Assembly (NCBI RefSeq): GCF_003185915.1
Contig: NZ_QHLZ01000001.1
Location: 1 to 64,000, forward strand
Length of the DNA: 64,000 nt
Source of the DNA: Arthrobacter psychrochitiniphilus
Lineage (GTDB): Bacteria; Actinomycetota; Actinomycetes; Actinomycetales; Micrococcaceae
Direction of reading: 5' to 3'
Position 1 is the first letter of the stretch; every line of letters starts with the position of its first letter. Under the pieces are notes generated by a model. It worked only from the letters and a program-made list of their open reading frames with translations. It did not search any database and had not been told where the DNA came from. Below, piece by piece: positions 1-12,369 of this stretch. The position numbers and the translations under genes were made by a program.

Positions 1-585
1 TCAGGACTTCTTGGGCGGAAGCTGGGCCATGACCGATTCGCGGGTCGGCTCGTTGCCGGTCTTATTCCACGGCATCTTCGACAATGCCTTGCCCAAGGCG
101 CAGGTGTTGGTGGCCGCGGAGAAGGCTAGGCCCGCACCGATCACCCCGGCAACGGTGCGGATCTGCGGAGAGAGGAACTTGCCGCCGGCCAACCCGGCCA
201 CGACCAGCGAACCGGCCGCCATGCGGACTTGGCGTTCCAGGGCCCAGCGTTTGGAGCCCTCCACGGTTTTGCCGCCAGCCTGCTGGTAGCCCGGGACGCC
301 GCCGGTGAGTACCAGCGCATCGGAGAAGCCGACGCTGTTCAGGTTCCTGTGGGCCTCGGTGGCGCGCACGCCAGACTGGCAGACCAGCACGGTCTTGGTG
401 CCCAGTTTCGCGGCTAGTTCCTCGGTGTGTTCGGCCAGCAGTGCCAGGGGCACGTTGTAGGAGCCCAAGATATGCAGGGATTCGAATTCCGCGGCCGAAC
501 GCACGTCGAGGATCACGACGCCCTCACCGGAGGAGATCAGTGAATTCAGTTCCGCGGGGGAAATGGAACCGTTTGTTGCAGTCAT
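1..585 (-). CDS. Rhodanese-like protein with C-terminal DUF2892-type membrane segment
   Basis: 194 residues. An N-terminal rhodanese domain (about residues 8-105) carries the active-site loop CQSGVR with the nucleophilic Cys at about residue 69, so it should move sulfane sulfur as an enzyme persulfide. The C-terminal half (about 110-180) is hydrophobic and Gly/Ala-rich and ends in the TNTCALGKAL segment typical of DUF2892, giving probably two membrane helices; this layout resembles YgaP, a membrane-bound rhodanese. It lies 108 bases downstream of the CstB-like gene on the same strand and probably belongs to the same persulfide-handling unit. The ATG at 585 begins the rhodanese fold directly. 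Family assignment is firm; the physiological acceptor is unknown. Confidence 0.9.
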   Translation of the reverse strand: MTATNGSISPAELNSLISSGEGVVILDVRSAAEFESLHILGSYNVPLALLAEHTEELAAKLGTKTVLVCQSGVRATEAHRNLNSVGFSDALVLTGGVPGYQQAGGKTVEGSKRWALERQVRMAAGSLVVAGLAGGKFLSPQIRTVAGVIGAGLAFSAATNTCALGKALSKMPWNKTGNEPTRESVMAQLPPKKS

Positions 586-614
586 GGTGCGTGGGCCTTT
601 CAGGGTCCAATTGC

Positions 615-659
615 ATCGCGGGTCCCGGCACCGAACAAGCCGGCGCCGGAACCCGCGAT
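615..659. terminator. GC-rich inverted repeat between the two rhodanese genes
   Basis: ATCGCGGGT and ACCCGCGAT are perfect 9-base arms, extended after a one-base mismatch by CCGGC/GCCGG. No U-tract follows on the minus strand, so it may attenuate or stabilise the mRNA between the CstB-like gene and the rhodanese gene rather than end transcription. Confidence 0.5.
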
Positions 660-693
660 ACGGGGTGAAACAGGGAGGGTGAATCAGGGGGTG

Positions 694-2088
694 TTAGGCG
701 TTCTGGGTTTCCCAGGCGCTCCAGCCCGCATAGCTGCCCTCGAGTTCCACCACGCGGTGTCCGGCACGGCGCAGACTCGAGGCGGCCACCGAGTTGCGCA
801 CCCCGGACTGGCAGTAGCTGACGATGATGCCGTCGGTGGGCAGTTCCGCGGTGTTCCAGAGCACACGTCCGGCGTTGAGCTGGACGGAGCCCGGGATGTG
901 CCCGGCAAGGTGCTCGGTCTTGTTGCGCACATCGAGCACCATGGCTGAATCGAATTCGGCCAGGTCGGCAGGAGCCACGGTCTGCGGTGTGAAGGCCGGA
1001 AGCCCATCGAACGTCCTCACGTAGCCGGCGACGTTGTCGATGCCCACGCGGATGAGGTGGTCCCACATTTCGGTGGCGGTTTCACTGTTCGGTGCCAGCA
1101 GCACCAGCGGGCGCTGGTCGGTAGCCGGGTCCACGGCCCAGCCGCCGAAGCTTGCTGCCTTGTTCCCGGCAGGGATGTTCAGCGCCCCGGCCACGGTCCC
1201 AACGTGGACCTCACTGTGGTGGCGGGTGTCGACGATGCCGATTTCGTCGGCGGCCAGGGCCGCGGCGACCACTTCGGTTGACAGTTCGGCCAGCGGTGCT
1301 CGTTCGCCCATGATCGCCGGGCCGACCCGGTTTTCGCGCTTCATGCGCCCGAAGTAGGCGTGGGCATCGGGCTGCCCGTCAAGTAGCACCTCCACGAAGC
1401 CGGCCTCGTCGTCGGTCTCCAGGTAGGGACCCCACCAGGCAAAGTTGCGTTCGTAGCCGACGGTGGAGGAGGGGATCGCGCCCAGCGCCTTGCCGCAGGC
1501 GCTGCCGGCACCGTGGCCCGGGTAGACCTGAACGTAGTCGGGCAGGGTCAGGAACTTTTCCTTCAGCGAGACGAACAGGTCGTGCGCCCCGGCAAAGCGG
1601 GTGTCGATTCCGCCGGCCGCTTCATCCAGCAGGTCCGGGCGGCCCAGGTCCCCGGAGAAGACGAAGTCCCCGGAGAGCAGGAAACCGGCGTGTTCGGCGA
1701 AGGCGCCGTCGGTGATCAGGAAGGAAAGGTGCTCGGGGGTGTGGCCAGGGGTGTGCAGGGCGGTGAGCGTGATGTTGCCCAGCTTGACGGTGGACTGGTC
1801 GAAGAGGCGTTCGCCTTCGAATCCGTATTGCCAGTCCTCTCCGCCTTCACCCGATACGTAGATGGCTGCCTCCGTGGCCGCAGCAAGCTCGCGGGTGCCG
1901 GAGAGGTAGTCGGCGTGGATGTGGGTCTCAGTGACGGCCACGATTTTCATGCCGTTCTTCGCGGCAAGGTCCTGGTAAATCTGGATGTCGCGGCGGGCGT
2001 CCACCACGATGGCCTCGCCCTTGGCTTGGCAGCCGATGAAGTAGCTGGCCTGGGCAAGGTCTTCGTCATAAATGCGTTCGAGAAGCAT
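694..2088 (-). CDS. CstB-like persulfide dioxygenase-rhodanese fusion (MBL fold)
   Basis: 464 residues from the ATG at 2088, preceded by AAGGAGAGACC; a longer in-frame upstream reading runs through operator DNA and is not used. Residues 1-250 are a metallo-beta-lactamase fold of the ETHE1/persulfide dioxygenase type (THIHADY with His56, His58 and Asp60; TPGHT His116; SGDF Asp141). Two rhodanese domains follow: the first has no catalytic Cys (LLAPNSETA in its place) and the second has CQSGVR with Cys426. Dioxygenase, pseudo-rhodanese, rhodanese is the order known for staphylococcal CstB, which turns persulfides into thiosulfate. Two CstR-type palindromes sit in the promoter and the likely repressor gene is 500 bases away. 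Architecture is certain; the exact reaction is inferred. Confidence 0.9.
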   Translation of the reverse strand: MLLERIYDEDLAQASYFIGCQAKGEAIVVDARRDIQIYQDLAAKNGMKIVAVTETHIHADYLSGTRELAAATEAAIYVSGEGGEDWQYGFEGERLFDQSTVKLGNITLTALHTPGHTPEHLSFLITDGAFAEHAGFLLSGDFVFSGDLGRPDLLDEAAGGIDTRFAGAHDLFVSLKEKFLTLPDYVQVYPGHGAGSACGKALGAIPSSTVGYERNFAWWGPYLETDDEAGFVEVLLDGQPDAHAYFGRMKRENRVGPAIMGERAPLAELSTEVVAAALAADEIGIVDTRHHSEVHVGTVAGALNIPAGNKAASFGGWAVDPATDQRPLVLLAPNSETATEMWDHLIRVGIDNVAGYVRTFDGLPAFTPQTVAPADLAEFDSAMVLDVRNKTEHLAGHIPGSVQLNAGRVLWNTAELPTDGIIVSYCQSGVRNSVAASSLRRAGHRVVELEGSYAGWSAWETQNA

Positions 2089-2119
2089 GGTCTCTCCTTG
2101 AGTGAGATAAAGAAGTTTT

Positions 2120-2170
2120 ATACCCCAGCGGGTATTTGGTTCCCCATAACCATAATACCCCCAGGGGTAT
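2120..2170. promoter_or_regulatory. Pair of CstR/CsoR-type operators before the CstB-like gene
   Basis: Two 16-base palindromes, ATACCCCAGCGGGTAT (2120-2135) and ATACCCCCAGGGGTAT (2155-2170), lie 32-82 bases upstream of the ATG. Their centres are 35 bases apart. ATACCCC/GGGGTAT half-sites are the known pattern for CsoR/CstR repressors. Confidence 0.85.
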
Positions 2171-2272
2171 ATTTGCAACATGTCTTCCGAAGGACTTTGG
2201 AAGGGCGATGGAAATGGCGGTCAGCATCCCCCGAGGATTGCTGACCGCCATGAGGCAATCGCTACCCGCTGT

Positions 2273-2449
2273 TTAGCGACCAAGGAGGCGTGCCAGCCAG
2301 CCCTTGGATTCCGCAGGCTTCTTTGGCGCATTTGGGTCGCAGGCGCAGCGTTCATTGCGTGGCACGTGGGCCATGACCTGCTTGACATGTTGGCCACATC
2401 CGGCCCAGGTGGCTTTCTGGCATTTACGACATTTGGCCGCTCGGCACAT
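2273..2449 (-). CDS. Small Cys-rich putative metal- or persulfide-binding protein
   Basis: 58 residues from the ATG at 2449, with AAAGGA nine bases upstream; a GTG 33 bases earlier is possible. The sequence is packed with cysteines: CRAAKCRKCQK, then TWAGCGQHV, then RCAC, followed by a basic tail ending WLARLLGR. The spacing suggests a small zinc ribbon or thiol cluster. I do not know its function; similar short proteins occur in actinobacteria. It lies between the CstB-like gene and the CstR-like repressor, with operator palindromes on both sides, so co-regulation by persulfide stress is the simplest reading. Confidence 0.7.
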   Translation of the reverse strand: MCRAAKCRKCQKATWAGCGQHVKQVMAHVPRNERCACDPNAPKKPAESKGWLARLLGR

Positions 2450-2512
2450 GGGGGGGCATTCCTTTATTCTGGAATTGTCCACGGAGACTCACTTACCCCC
2501 GCAATAGACTGA

Positions 2513-2872
<360 letters not shown>

Positions 2873-2887
2873 CCTCGACCATCCGGC

Positions 2888-2927
2888 GGCCACTTTTACT
2901 GGATACTGACCAGGGAAAGTGGCCTTT
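2888..2927 (+). terminator. Probable terminator of the repressor gene
   Basis: GGCCACTTT (2888-2896) pairs with AAAGTGGCC (2916-2924), followed by TTT, 15 bases after the repressor stop codon. Confidence 0.6.
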
Positions 2928-2938
2928 GGGAGGAACCC

Positions 2939-3127
2939 ATGCGCGAACCAAGCGGTGCCGCGATGGCGCAACAGTCAACTCGTTGTTCCCCTGCCGTAAA
3001 GCAGGCCGGGGTAGCCAAAACCGCTATTCGCCGCCCAGGTACCGCGCAATGGGCAGGACCATTCACTGAGGTTGGTTCATCTAGTGGCCCAAAGAGTGAA
3101 GCAGAGGCCGGGCCGCGCGGCCATTGA
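2939..3127 (+). CDS. Doubtful short ORF in the 336-base gap before the TetR gene
   Basis: The gap 2873-3211 holds the terminator above and this 62-codon frame. Its ATG is preceded at five bases by GGGAGG, a strong ribosome-binding site, but the product (Ala/Gly/Ser-rich, no domain, no hydrophobic segment) resembles nothing I recognise. It could be a real small gene, a gene remnant or chance. Nothing else was seen in the gap apart from possible promoter sequence for the TetR gene near 3123-3170. Confidence 0.2.
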   Translation: MREPSGAAMAQQSTRCSPAVKQAGVAKTAIRRPGTAQWAGPFTEVGSSSGPKSEAEAGPRGH

Positions 3128-3211
3128 CCGTTGTGAAAACAGGTCACTTAACGTTGTGCTTCACACCAATCGGGCGCTACCAAGTGGCAGTGTCACAGTG
3201 AAGGTTGAGTG

Positions 3212-3748
3212 ATGACTACGCGATCGCAATGGGTAAACGAGGGTTTGAACGTGCTCAAGTTGCAGGGGAGGTCTGGCGTGCGGATCGATCGCATCGCGGA
3301 GCGCCTCGGTCTTACCAAAGGCTCGTTCCATCACCACTTCATCGGCATCGGCGACTACCGCAGTGCGTTACTGACGCGGTGCGAAGAGGACTCGATGACA
3401 TCGATCCGCGCCGCGATTTTCGCCGCATCCGAACTCCCGTCGCATCAGGCACTCGCGCGGGTTGCCACGGACGTGTCGCTCGACCCACGGCTAGATGCTG
3501 CGATGCGCGCCTGGGCGTTTGAAGACGAATCTGCGCGCGCCGTACAGGGCCGGGTAGACACGGCGCGCCTCGAAGCGCTTGTCGCTCTCTGGCGTGGCAT
3601 CTTGCCCGACCCGTCCCACGCGCACATCGCAGCGCTGGTTCCCTACCTCGTGATGGTAAGCAGCTCGGCAGCTTTCCCCACTCCAAGCGAGGCAGAGATG
3701 CGTTCGGTCTTCGCACTGCTGGCCACGCTCGTCCCCTCCGTGAAGTAG
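3212..3748 (+). CDS. TetR/AcrR-family transcriptional regulator
   Basis: 178 residues from the ATG at 3212 (AAGG about eight bases upstream; an in-frame GTG at 3209 is next to it). The N-terminal helix-turn-helix is clear: GRSGVRIDRIAERLGLTKGS followed by FHHHF, the usual TetR recognition-helix end, at about residues 20-48. The C-terminal ligand-binding part is short and unassigned. It is a lone gene: the CstR-like repressor lies upstream behind a terminator, and a GNAT gene follows at 3961. Target and ligand cannot be read from the sequence; TetR regulators usually repress a neighbour, but no transporter or enzyme operon adjoins. Confidence 0.85.
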   Translation: MTTRSQWVNEGLNVLKLQGRSGVRIDRIAERLGLTKGSFHHHFIGIGDYRSALLTRCEEDSMTSIRAAIFAASELPSHQALARVATDVSLDPRLDAAMRAWAFEDESARAVQGRVDTARLEALVALWRGILPDPSHAHIAALVPYLVMVSSSAAFPTPSEAEMRSVFALLATLVPSVK

Positions 3749-3960
3749 ACCGCCGCCCTGCACGCCGCAAAGGAGTGGTCAGGGGGCAGCGCTCGCATTG
3801 GACCCGTCCAGGTTAGTCCCCGTACGGGGTTCGGCTTGTGAACGCTTACCTTTCCCGGGTCTTTCGCATTACGGGCCCGAACCAAGACAAACGGTGGACT
3901 CTCGAAAAATGTCAGTCACAACCTGAGATTTCCTTTGAACTCGACCTAGCATTGGTGATC

Positions 3961-4443
3961 ATGCATTTACGCACCGCTACCGCAGCAGACTTTTCATTTC
4001 TCACCGACGTCCTCCTCCAGGCATTCAACTGGTCAGAAGATCAGACATTAACCCGAGAACAGATCCTTCAAAAACCTGAGATCAGCCACTACGTAGTGGA
4101 TTGGCAATCCGAAGTAGACTTCGGATTCGTCGCCGAAACCGACCACGGCGAACCAATAGGAACCGCCTGGGCCCGACTCCTAAGCGAAGACGATCCTGGT
4201 TATGGATTTGTATCATCCACCACTCCTGAGCTGACTCTGGGGGTGCTTCCGGGGAACCGCGGAAGCGGGGTCGGAACCGCATTGATGACAGCCATCATCG
4301 AGCAAGCTAAAAAACTCGACTTAACGGCACTGAGCTTAAGCGTAGAGGACCAAAATCCAGCAGTTCACCTCTACGAGCGAGCCGGATTCAGCAGAGTCGA
4401 CCGGGCTGGAAATTCCGACACCTTGCTCCTACATCTGGCCTAA
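3961..4443 (+). CDS. GNAT-family N-acetyltransferase
   Basis: 160 residues from the ATG at 3961 (MHLRTATAADFSFL, a standard GNAT opening); a longer in-frame start at 3838 adds unrelated sequence. The acetyl-CoA loop is LPGNRGSGVGTALM (about residues 99-112) and the end has the usual NPAVHLYERAGF motif (about 139-150). No ribosome-binding site precedes the ATG, but a TAGCAT -10-like hexamer ends eight bases before it, so the transcript may be leaderless. Base composition is more A+T-rich than the flanking genes and the codon use differs, as in the following SDR remnant. Substrate unknown (small molecule or peptide amine). Confidence 0.85.
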   Translation: MHLRTATAADFSFLTDVLLQAFNWSEDQTLTREQILQKPEISHYVVDWQSEVDFGFVAETDHGEPIGTAWARLLSEDDPGYGFVSSTTPELTLGVLPGNRGSGVGTALMTAIIEQAKKLDLTALSLSVEDQNPAVHLYERAGFSRVDRAGNSDTLLLHLA

Positions 4444-4498
4444 GCTTCAGGCGGTTTGCACGGCATCCAACACTAATCAATGAGAGAGGACCCCTCAT

Positions 4499-4969
4499 GT
4501 GCACAACGACCGCCCCGGTGTTCTGATCACAGGAGTAGGTCGGTGCGCATCGATAGGCACCGAAATCGCTCGGCAGCTCGCCGCTGATGGATGGAACATT
4601 GCCATCACCAGCTATAAGCCAGATCAAGGATTCGTAGCTGCATTCACAGCTGAGCTTGAGTCCCTCGGTCTCATAATCCATTCCATCGAGGCCGACATGG
4701 CAGAGGTGGTCGTCACCGAAGCGATATTGCGGGAAGCTACCTATGTAATCGGGCCAATCAGTGCTCTTGTATCAAGCCACGCACTGTGTATCAATAGCAG
4801 CATCCTAAACACCACTCAGGAGAGCTTTGACAACCACTTCGCTGTCAACACCCGGGCAAACTGGTTACTTATCAGGGCCTTCGCCGAGCTCTACACCGAG
4901 CCGCACGGAGTCGGCCGAATCGTGGCGCTGACAAGTGATCACACAGCTCATAAGTTAGATGTCAACTAA
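4499..4969 (+). pseudogene. Truncated short-chain dehydrogenase/reductase (SDR)
   Basis: 156 codons from a GTG at 4499 with GAGAGAGGA upstream. The N-terminal Rossmann part is present: the TGxxxxxxIG nucleotide-binding loop (residues 10-20), the SSHALC segment where classical SDRs have NNAG, and the ALTSD strand carrying the catalytic Ser. The frame then stops after HTAHKLDVN, exactly where the catalytic YxxxK should come, and none of the other frames continues the fold before the next gene on the opposite strand. About 90 residues are therefore missing. With its unlike base composition this looks like a foreign gene cut by a deletion. It may still be transcribed with the GNAT gene. Confidence 0.75.
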
Positions 4970-5023
4970 ACCTTGATCAAACCAATTAGCTGTGCACTCA
5001 CTTCTGCGACAAAGCTGTGGTGC

Positions 5024-5758
5024 TTACTTTGCCGCGAACGCGGACGGCCAGGGCAGCAGAGTGGGCAATTCCACTGAATCGGCGGCAGCTTCGGCGCGCA
5101 GGGAGCCCATACTGGGTGTACGCCCGGAGAGCCATGCAGCAATATCGGTCAGCATGCCGGAAACAGACACGGTACTCTCTCCAGAACCCACCGTCATGGG
5201 CGGCAGCGCCAGCGGCAACAACTTCAGCTGCAGCGGCTCCGGCACCCGGGGGCGCAGGAACCCGATCAGGTAGAGGCAAAACTCCTTGGACCAAGTTTCG
5301 GGGCCGCGGCCCAGCTGCAAATCAGCCAGATGGATCACGAGCTCGCGCCAGTATGCCAGGGCCACGCCCCGAATATCACTATTGCGGTAGCTGACAGGAA
5401 GTTCCCACTGGCTCTCCTCGAGCCCGCCCAGAACAGTCAGTGCCCTCGTGAAGGCGGTGGCAATATAGTCCCGGTGTTCGGCCGCGGTGTGGCCGGCGTT
5501 CATCTCGATTGCCTGTGTGCGTCCGCCCGGGCCGCCGTCATAAAAATCAACAAGCTCACCACGCAGCGCATACTCAGCCTGCCTCGCTACAGCAGTGGAA
5601 ACATGGGCAATATGGGCCAGTACGTGCCCGCGGGTCCAGCCGGGCAAATCAGTGGGGTCCAGGACGTCGCTGTCCGTCAGAGCCCCCAATTTCGCGCTCA
5701 CGTTCTCGGCGGCAGCCGTGAGTCGCTCCAGTAGCTGCGCATTTGAAATATCAGTCAT
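5024..5758 (-). CDS. Mycothiol-dependent maleylpyruvate isomerase-family protein
   Basis: 244 residues from the ATG at 5758. The N-terminal four-helix DinB-like domain shows the family pattern: LPGWTRGHVLAHIAHVSTA (about residues 38-56), with the metal-site His, and later HTAAEHRD and the WRELVIHLADL segment whose His completes the site. The C-terminal part (about 160-244) is the MDMPI C-domain with its LSGR segment. The family uses mycothiol in isomerisation or S-transfer, as expected in an actinobacterium. No aromatic-degradation genes are nearby, so gentisate-pathway isomerase activity is not supported and a general mycothiol transferase role is equally likely. The genes around it read as separate units. 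Confidence 0.8.
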   Translation of the reverse strand: MTDISNAQLLERLTAAAENVSAKLGALTDSDVLDPTDLPGWTRGHVLAHIAHVSTAVARQAEYALRGELVDFYDGGPGGRTQAIEMNAGHTAAEHRDYIATAFTRALTVLGGLEESQWELPVSYRNSDIRGVALAYWRELVIHLADLQLGRGPETWSKEFCLYLIGFLRPRVPEPLQLKLLPLALPPMTVGSGESTVSVSGMLTDIAAWLSGRTPSMGSLRAEAAADSVELPTLLPWPSAFAAK

Positions 5759-5792
5759 GCACCCAAGCCTAGCGGGCGAGGGGCCCGAACAA

Positions 5793-5829
5793 AGAAATGC
5801 CCGCATCCTTCACAGATACGGGCATTTCT
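5793..5829 (-). terminator. Intrinsic terminator downstream of argH
   Basis: Perfect arms AGAAATGCCCG and CGGGCATTTCT with a 15-base loop, lying between the end of argH and the start of the isomerase-family gene. Confidence 0.75.
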
Positions 5830-5875
5830 AGCTGTCAGCCATTTCTACGATCGTGCCAAGGAAGTGCGAGGCCGG

Positions 5876-8499
<2,624 letters not shown>

Positions 8500-8519
8500 G
8501 TTTTTATCTCCCTATTTCA

Positions 8520-8576
8520 ACACTCTTCACAAGAGTGTGCTTCTCATTAATACACAGCATAGTGCATGATTATGCA
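8520..8576 (-). promoter_or_regulatory. argG promoter region with ArgR-box-like palindrome
   Basis: TGCATGATTATGCA (8563-8576) is a near-perfect palindrome of the TGCAT-type half-sites reported for actinobacterial ArgR boxes, in an A+T-rich island of an otherwise G+C-rich region. A 5' leader hairpin with 8-base arms lies at 8520-8538. ArgR itself is encoded just upstream. Confidence 0.65.
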
Positions 8577-8642
8577 TTCTTACTAAAAGATATTCATAGT
8601 GCCCACAAGTGCGACGTCGGCCCCCTCGCCTCCCGGCGTGGG

Positions 8643-9176
8643 TTACGCCCCAGCGCCGGATTCTTCGGCGAATTGCAGGAACCTTTCGGCTACTTCTGCC
8701 CCTCCCAAGGGCTCGCGCGTGATGATCATGACGGTGTCATCCCCTGCGATGGTGCCCAGAATGGAGGGCATCACAGAGTGGTCGATGGCTAAGGCCAGGA
8801 AGTTTGCGGCACCTGGCGGTGTGCGCAGTACCGCAATATTGCCTGAGGCTTCGGCCGTGACCAGCAGTTCCCCGCAGAGCCGGATGAGCCTGGTATCCAA
8901 CAGTTCTTGTGACGAGGCGCTGTGCACGCTGCGGTCACCGCCTTCCTTGGGGAGGGCATAGATCAGGGCACCATCCTTGCCCCTGACCCGAACGGCCCGC
9001 AATTCCACCAGATCACGTGAGAGCGTGGCCTGGCCCACCACCAAACCATCATCCGCCAGCAGTGCGGCAAGTTCAGCCTGGGATCGGACGGCACGGCTGG
9101 TCAGCAGCGCCTGCACCCGAGCCTGCCGCGCCGTCTTGGTGGCCGGCATCCCGGCCGGAATGGGGGGTTTAGCCAT
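8643..9176 (-). CDS. argR: Arginine repressor
   Basis: 177 residues. The N-terminal winged helix (about residues 15-75, with SQAELAALLADDGLVVGQAT and LSRDLVELRAVRV) binds ArgR boxes. The C-terminal domain (about 100-170) has the hexamer and arginine-binding pattern GTIAGDDTVMII. The ATG at 9176 lies two bases after the argF stop. Ending the argCJBDF cluster with its own repressor is the common actinobacterial arrangement and gives feedback control by arginine of this cluster and of argGH. Confidence 0.96.
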   Translation of the reverse strand: MAKPPIPAGMPATKTARQARVQALLTSRAVRSQAELAALLADDGLVVGQATLSRDLVELRAVRVRGKDGALIYALPKEGGDRSVHSASSQELLDTRLIRLCGELLVTAEASGNIAVLRTPPGAANFLALAIDHSVMPSILGTIAGDDTVMIITREPLGGAEVAERFLQFAEESGAGA

Positions 9177-9178
9177 GA

Positions 9179-10177
<999 letters not shown>

Positions 10178-11470
10178 CTAAAAGCTCTTTTCCATAAGTT
10201 TTGCGGCGGTGGCCGTGGTGATCAATGCCGGCAAGGCCGTCAGGAATGACTGTGCCTGCTCAACGGTCAGGTTCAAGGGCGGGGCCAGGCGGATGGTGTT
10301 GGGGCGGGGTGCGTTGATGATGAAGCCAGCATCCAGCGCGGCGGAGACTACCTCGGGGGCAATGTCATCGCTAAGGTCGAAGCCAATCAGGAGACCGAAG
10401 GCGCGCACCTCGGTGACGCCGCTGGTCTTGGCCAGGCCGGTGGCAAAAAGCTCGCTCACGGCGTTGACATTGGCCAGCACGTTCTGGGTTTCCAGGACGT
10501 GCAAGGTGGCCAGCGCCGCGGCCGTGGCCACGGGGTTGCCTCCGAAGGTGGTGCCGTGCTGGCCGGCACTGAGCAGCTGTGAGGGGCCTTCGCCGAAGGT
10601 GATGATGGCGCCGATCGGGAAGCCGCCGCCCAAGCCCTTGGCTAGGGTCATGGCGTCCGGGGTGGTGCCGGCTGCGATGCTGGCGAACCAGTTGCCGGTG
10701 CGGCCAATGCCTGTTTGGACCTCGTCCATGATCAGCAGGGACCCGTGCTCGCGGGTCAGTTCGCGGGCGGCCTGCAAATATTCGGCGGAGAGGGGGCGTA
10801 CGCCGGCCTCACCCTGGATGGGTTCGATGACAAGTGCAGCAACGGTGTCATCCAGTGCTGCGCGGAGTGCGTCAATGTCATTGAAGGGCAGGTGGCGCAC
10901 ACCGGCCGGCATGGGCTCGAACGGTTCCCGGTACGCGGTTTTGGCCGTCATGGCCAAGGCGCCCATGGTGCGGCCGTGGAAGCCGCCTTCCAGGGCCAAG
11001 ATGGTGGGGCGCGCCTTACCGCCGTGGGAGCGGGCCAGCTTGAAAGCGGCCTCGTTGGCCTCGGTCCCGGAGTTGGCAAAAAACACCTTCGAACCGGCCG
11101 GGGCTGCGCTCAATTCCAGCAGCTTTTCAGCCAAGGCAATCTGGGTGGGGCTTGTGAAGAAATTTGAGACATGGCCCAAAGTGGCGAGTTGGCTGGCAAT
11201 CACGGAGGTCACAAACGGGTGGGCGTGGCCTAGCGCGTTCACGGCAATGCCGCCGAGCAGGTCCAGGTACTCCTTACCATCGGCATCCCAGACCAGCGCG
11301 CCGGCGCCACGCACCAGGACGCGCTGCGGGGCGCCAAAGACACCCATCAAAGAATCCTTGTAACGGGCCAGCCACTGCTCACCCGTGCCGGTTCCGGTGA
11401 CGGCTGCGGCATTGGCGTTGGACAGGTCGGTTGCGTTGCCGGGCTCGGTGCCTGCGTTTTCTTCAGTCAT
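10178..11470 (-). CDS. argD: Acetylornithine aminotransferase
   Basis: 430 residues, class-III PLP aminotransferase making N-acetylornithine. The PLP lysine is in TLAKGLGGGFPIGA at about residue 276, and DEVQTGIGRTG precedes it. The first 30 residues are a Thr/Ala/Gly-rich extension not needed for the fold. The ATG at 11470 overlaps the argB stop as TGATG, implying coupled translation; an adjoining GTG at 11473 is the alternative. It could also act in lysine synthesis as succinyl-diaminopimelate aminotransferase, as known for this family. Confidence 0.95.
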   Translation of the reverse strand: MTEENAGTEPGNATDLSNANAAAVTGTGTGEQWLARYKDSLMGVFGAPQRVLVRGAGALVWDADGKEYLDLLGGIAVNALGHAHPFVTSVIASQLATLGHVSNFFTSPTQIALAEKLLELSAAPAGSKVFFANSGTEANEAAFKLARSHGGKARPTILALEGGFHGRTMGALAMTAKTAYREPFEPMPAGVRHLPFNDIDALRAALDDTVAALVIEPIQGEAGVRPLSAEYLQAARELTREHGSLLIMDEVQTGIGRTGNWFASIAAGTTPDAMTLAKGLGGGFPIGAIITFGEGPSQLLSAGQHGTTFGGNPVATAAALATLHVLETQNVLANVNAVSELFATGLAKTSGVTEVRAFGLLIGFDLSDDIAPEVVSAALDAGFIINAPRPNTIRLAPPLNLTVEQAQSFLTALPALITTATAAKLMEKSF

Positions 11471-12369
11471 CACTTCTCATCCTCATCGGGAAAAATTTGG
11501 GTCCCGTTGCCCTCAAAAGTCATCAATTCCAGCAGCACCGAGTGGGCGCTGCGTCCGTCAACAACAGCTGCACGGGCCACACCGCCATCCACCGCGGCAA
11601 GGCAGGCACCCATCTTCGGGATCATGCCTGCTTCCAGACTGGGCAGCATCTGACGCAGGGCACCAGCACTGAGTTCACTGAGCAGCGAGGACTTATCCGG
11701 CCAGTTGGCGTAGAGACCTTCCACATCGGTCAGAATCACCAAGCGGGAGGCTTCCAACGCCACAGCCAGGGCTGCAGCAGCGGTATCGGCGTTGACGTTC
11801 AGTACGGTGGAGGCATCCCCCACCTCGGGAGCCACGGTGGAGATCACCGGAATCCGCCCGGCCTCCAGCAAGTCAAGAATGGCACCAGGATTCACCCCCA
11901 CCACCTCGCCCACCAGACCAAGGTCCACGGGTAGCCCGTCAACAATGGTGCCGGTACGTTCGGCCTGAAGCAGTGCGCCATCCTCGCCGGAGAGCCCCAC
12001 GGCGTACGGCCCATGTTCGTTGATCAGGCCCACCAGTTCACGGCCCACCTGGCCGGTCAAGACCATGCGGACCACGTCCATGGCCTCCGGCGTGGTGACG
12101 CGCAGCCCGCCCTTGAACTCACTCTTGATGTCCAGACGCTTGAGCATGGCGTTGATTTGCGGCCCACCACCATGGACCACCACGGGCTTGATGCCCACAT
12201 GGTGCATGAAGACAATGTCCTCGGCGAAGGCCCGGCGCAGCTCATCGTTGATCATGGCGTTTCCGCCGTATTTGACCACCACTACCGTGCCCGCAAATTG
12301 CTGAATCCACGGCAACGCCTCAATCAGCGTGCCAGCCTTATCCTGTGCGGTTTCCACCGACGTCATCAT
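11470..12369 (-). CDS. argB: Acetylglutamate kinase
   Basis: 299 residues. Phosphorylates N-acetylglutamate, usually the arginine-inhibited step. Visible motifs are VVKYGGNAM (phosphate-binding Lys-Gly-Gly, about residues 31-40), VHGGGPQIN (about 64-72) and the [12 protein letters not shown] segment near 190. Tandem ATGs at 12369 and 12366 follow AAGGA by five and eight bases. The frame stays open upstream to 12555, but that part is Gly/Pro/Arg-rich and unlike ArgB. Confidence 0.96.
   Translation of the reverse strand: MMTSVETAQDKAGTLIEALPWIQQFAGTVVVVKYGGNAMINDELRRAFAEDIVFMHHVGIKPVVVHGGGPQINAMLKRLDIKSEFKGGLRVTTPEAMDVVRMVLTGQVGRELVGLINEHGPYAVGLSGEDGALLQAERTGTIVDGLPVDLGLVGEVVGVNPGAILDLLEAGRIPVISTVAPEVGDASTVLNVNADTAAAALAVALEASRLVILTDVEGLYANWPDKSSLLSELSAGALRQMLPSLEAGMIPKMGACLAAVDGGVARAAVVDGRSAHSVLLELMTFEGNGTQIFPDEDEK

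Noticed and set aside
10209..11363. Plus-strand ORF of 384 codons inside argD
   Set aside because: Complement of argD; Ser/Ala-rich shadow.
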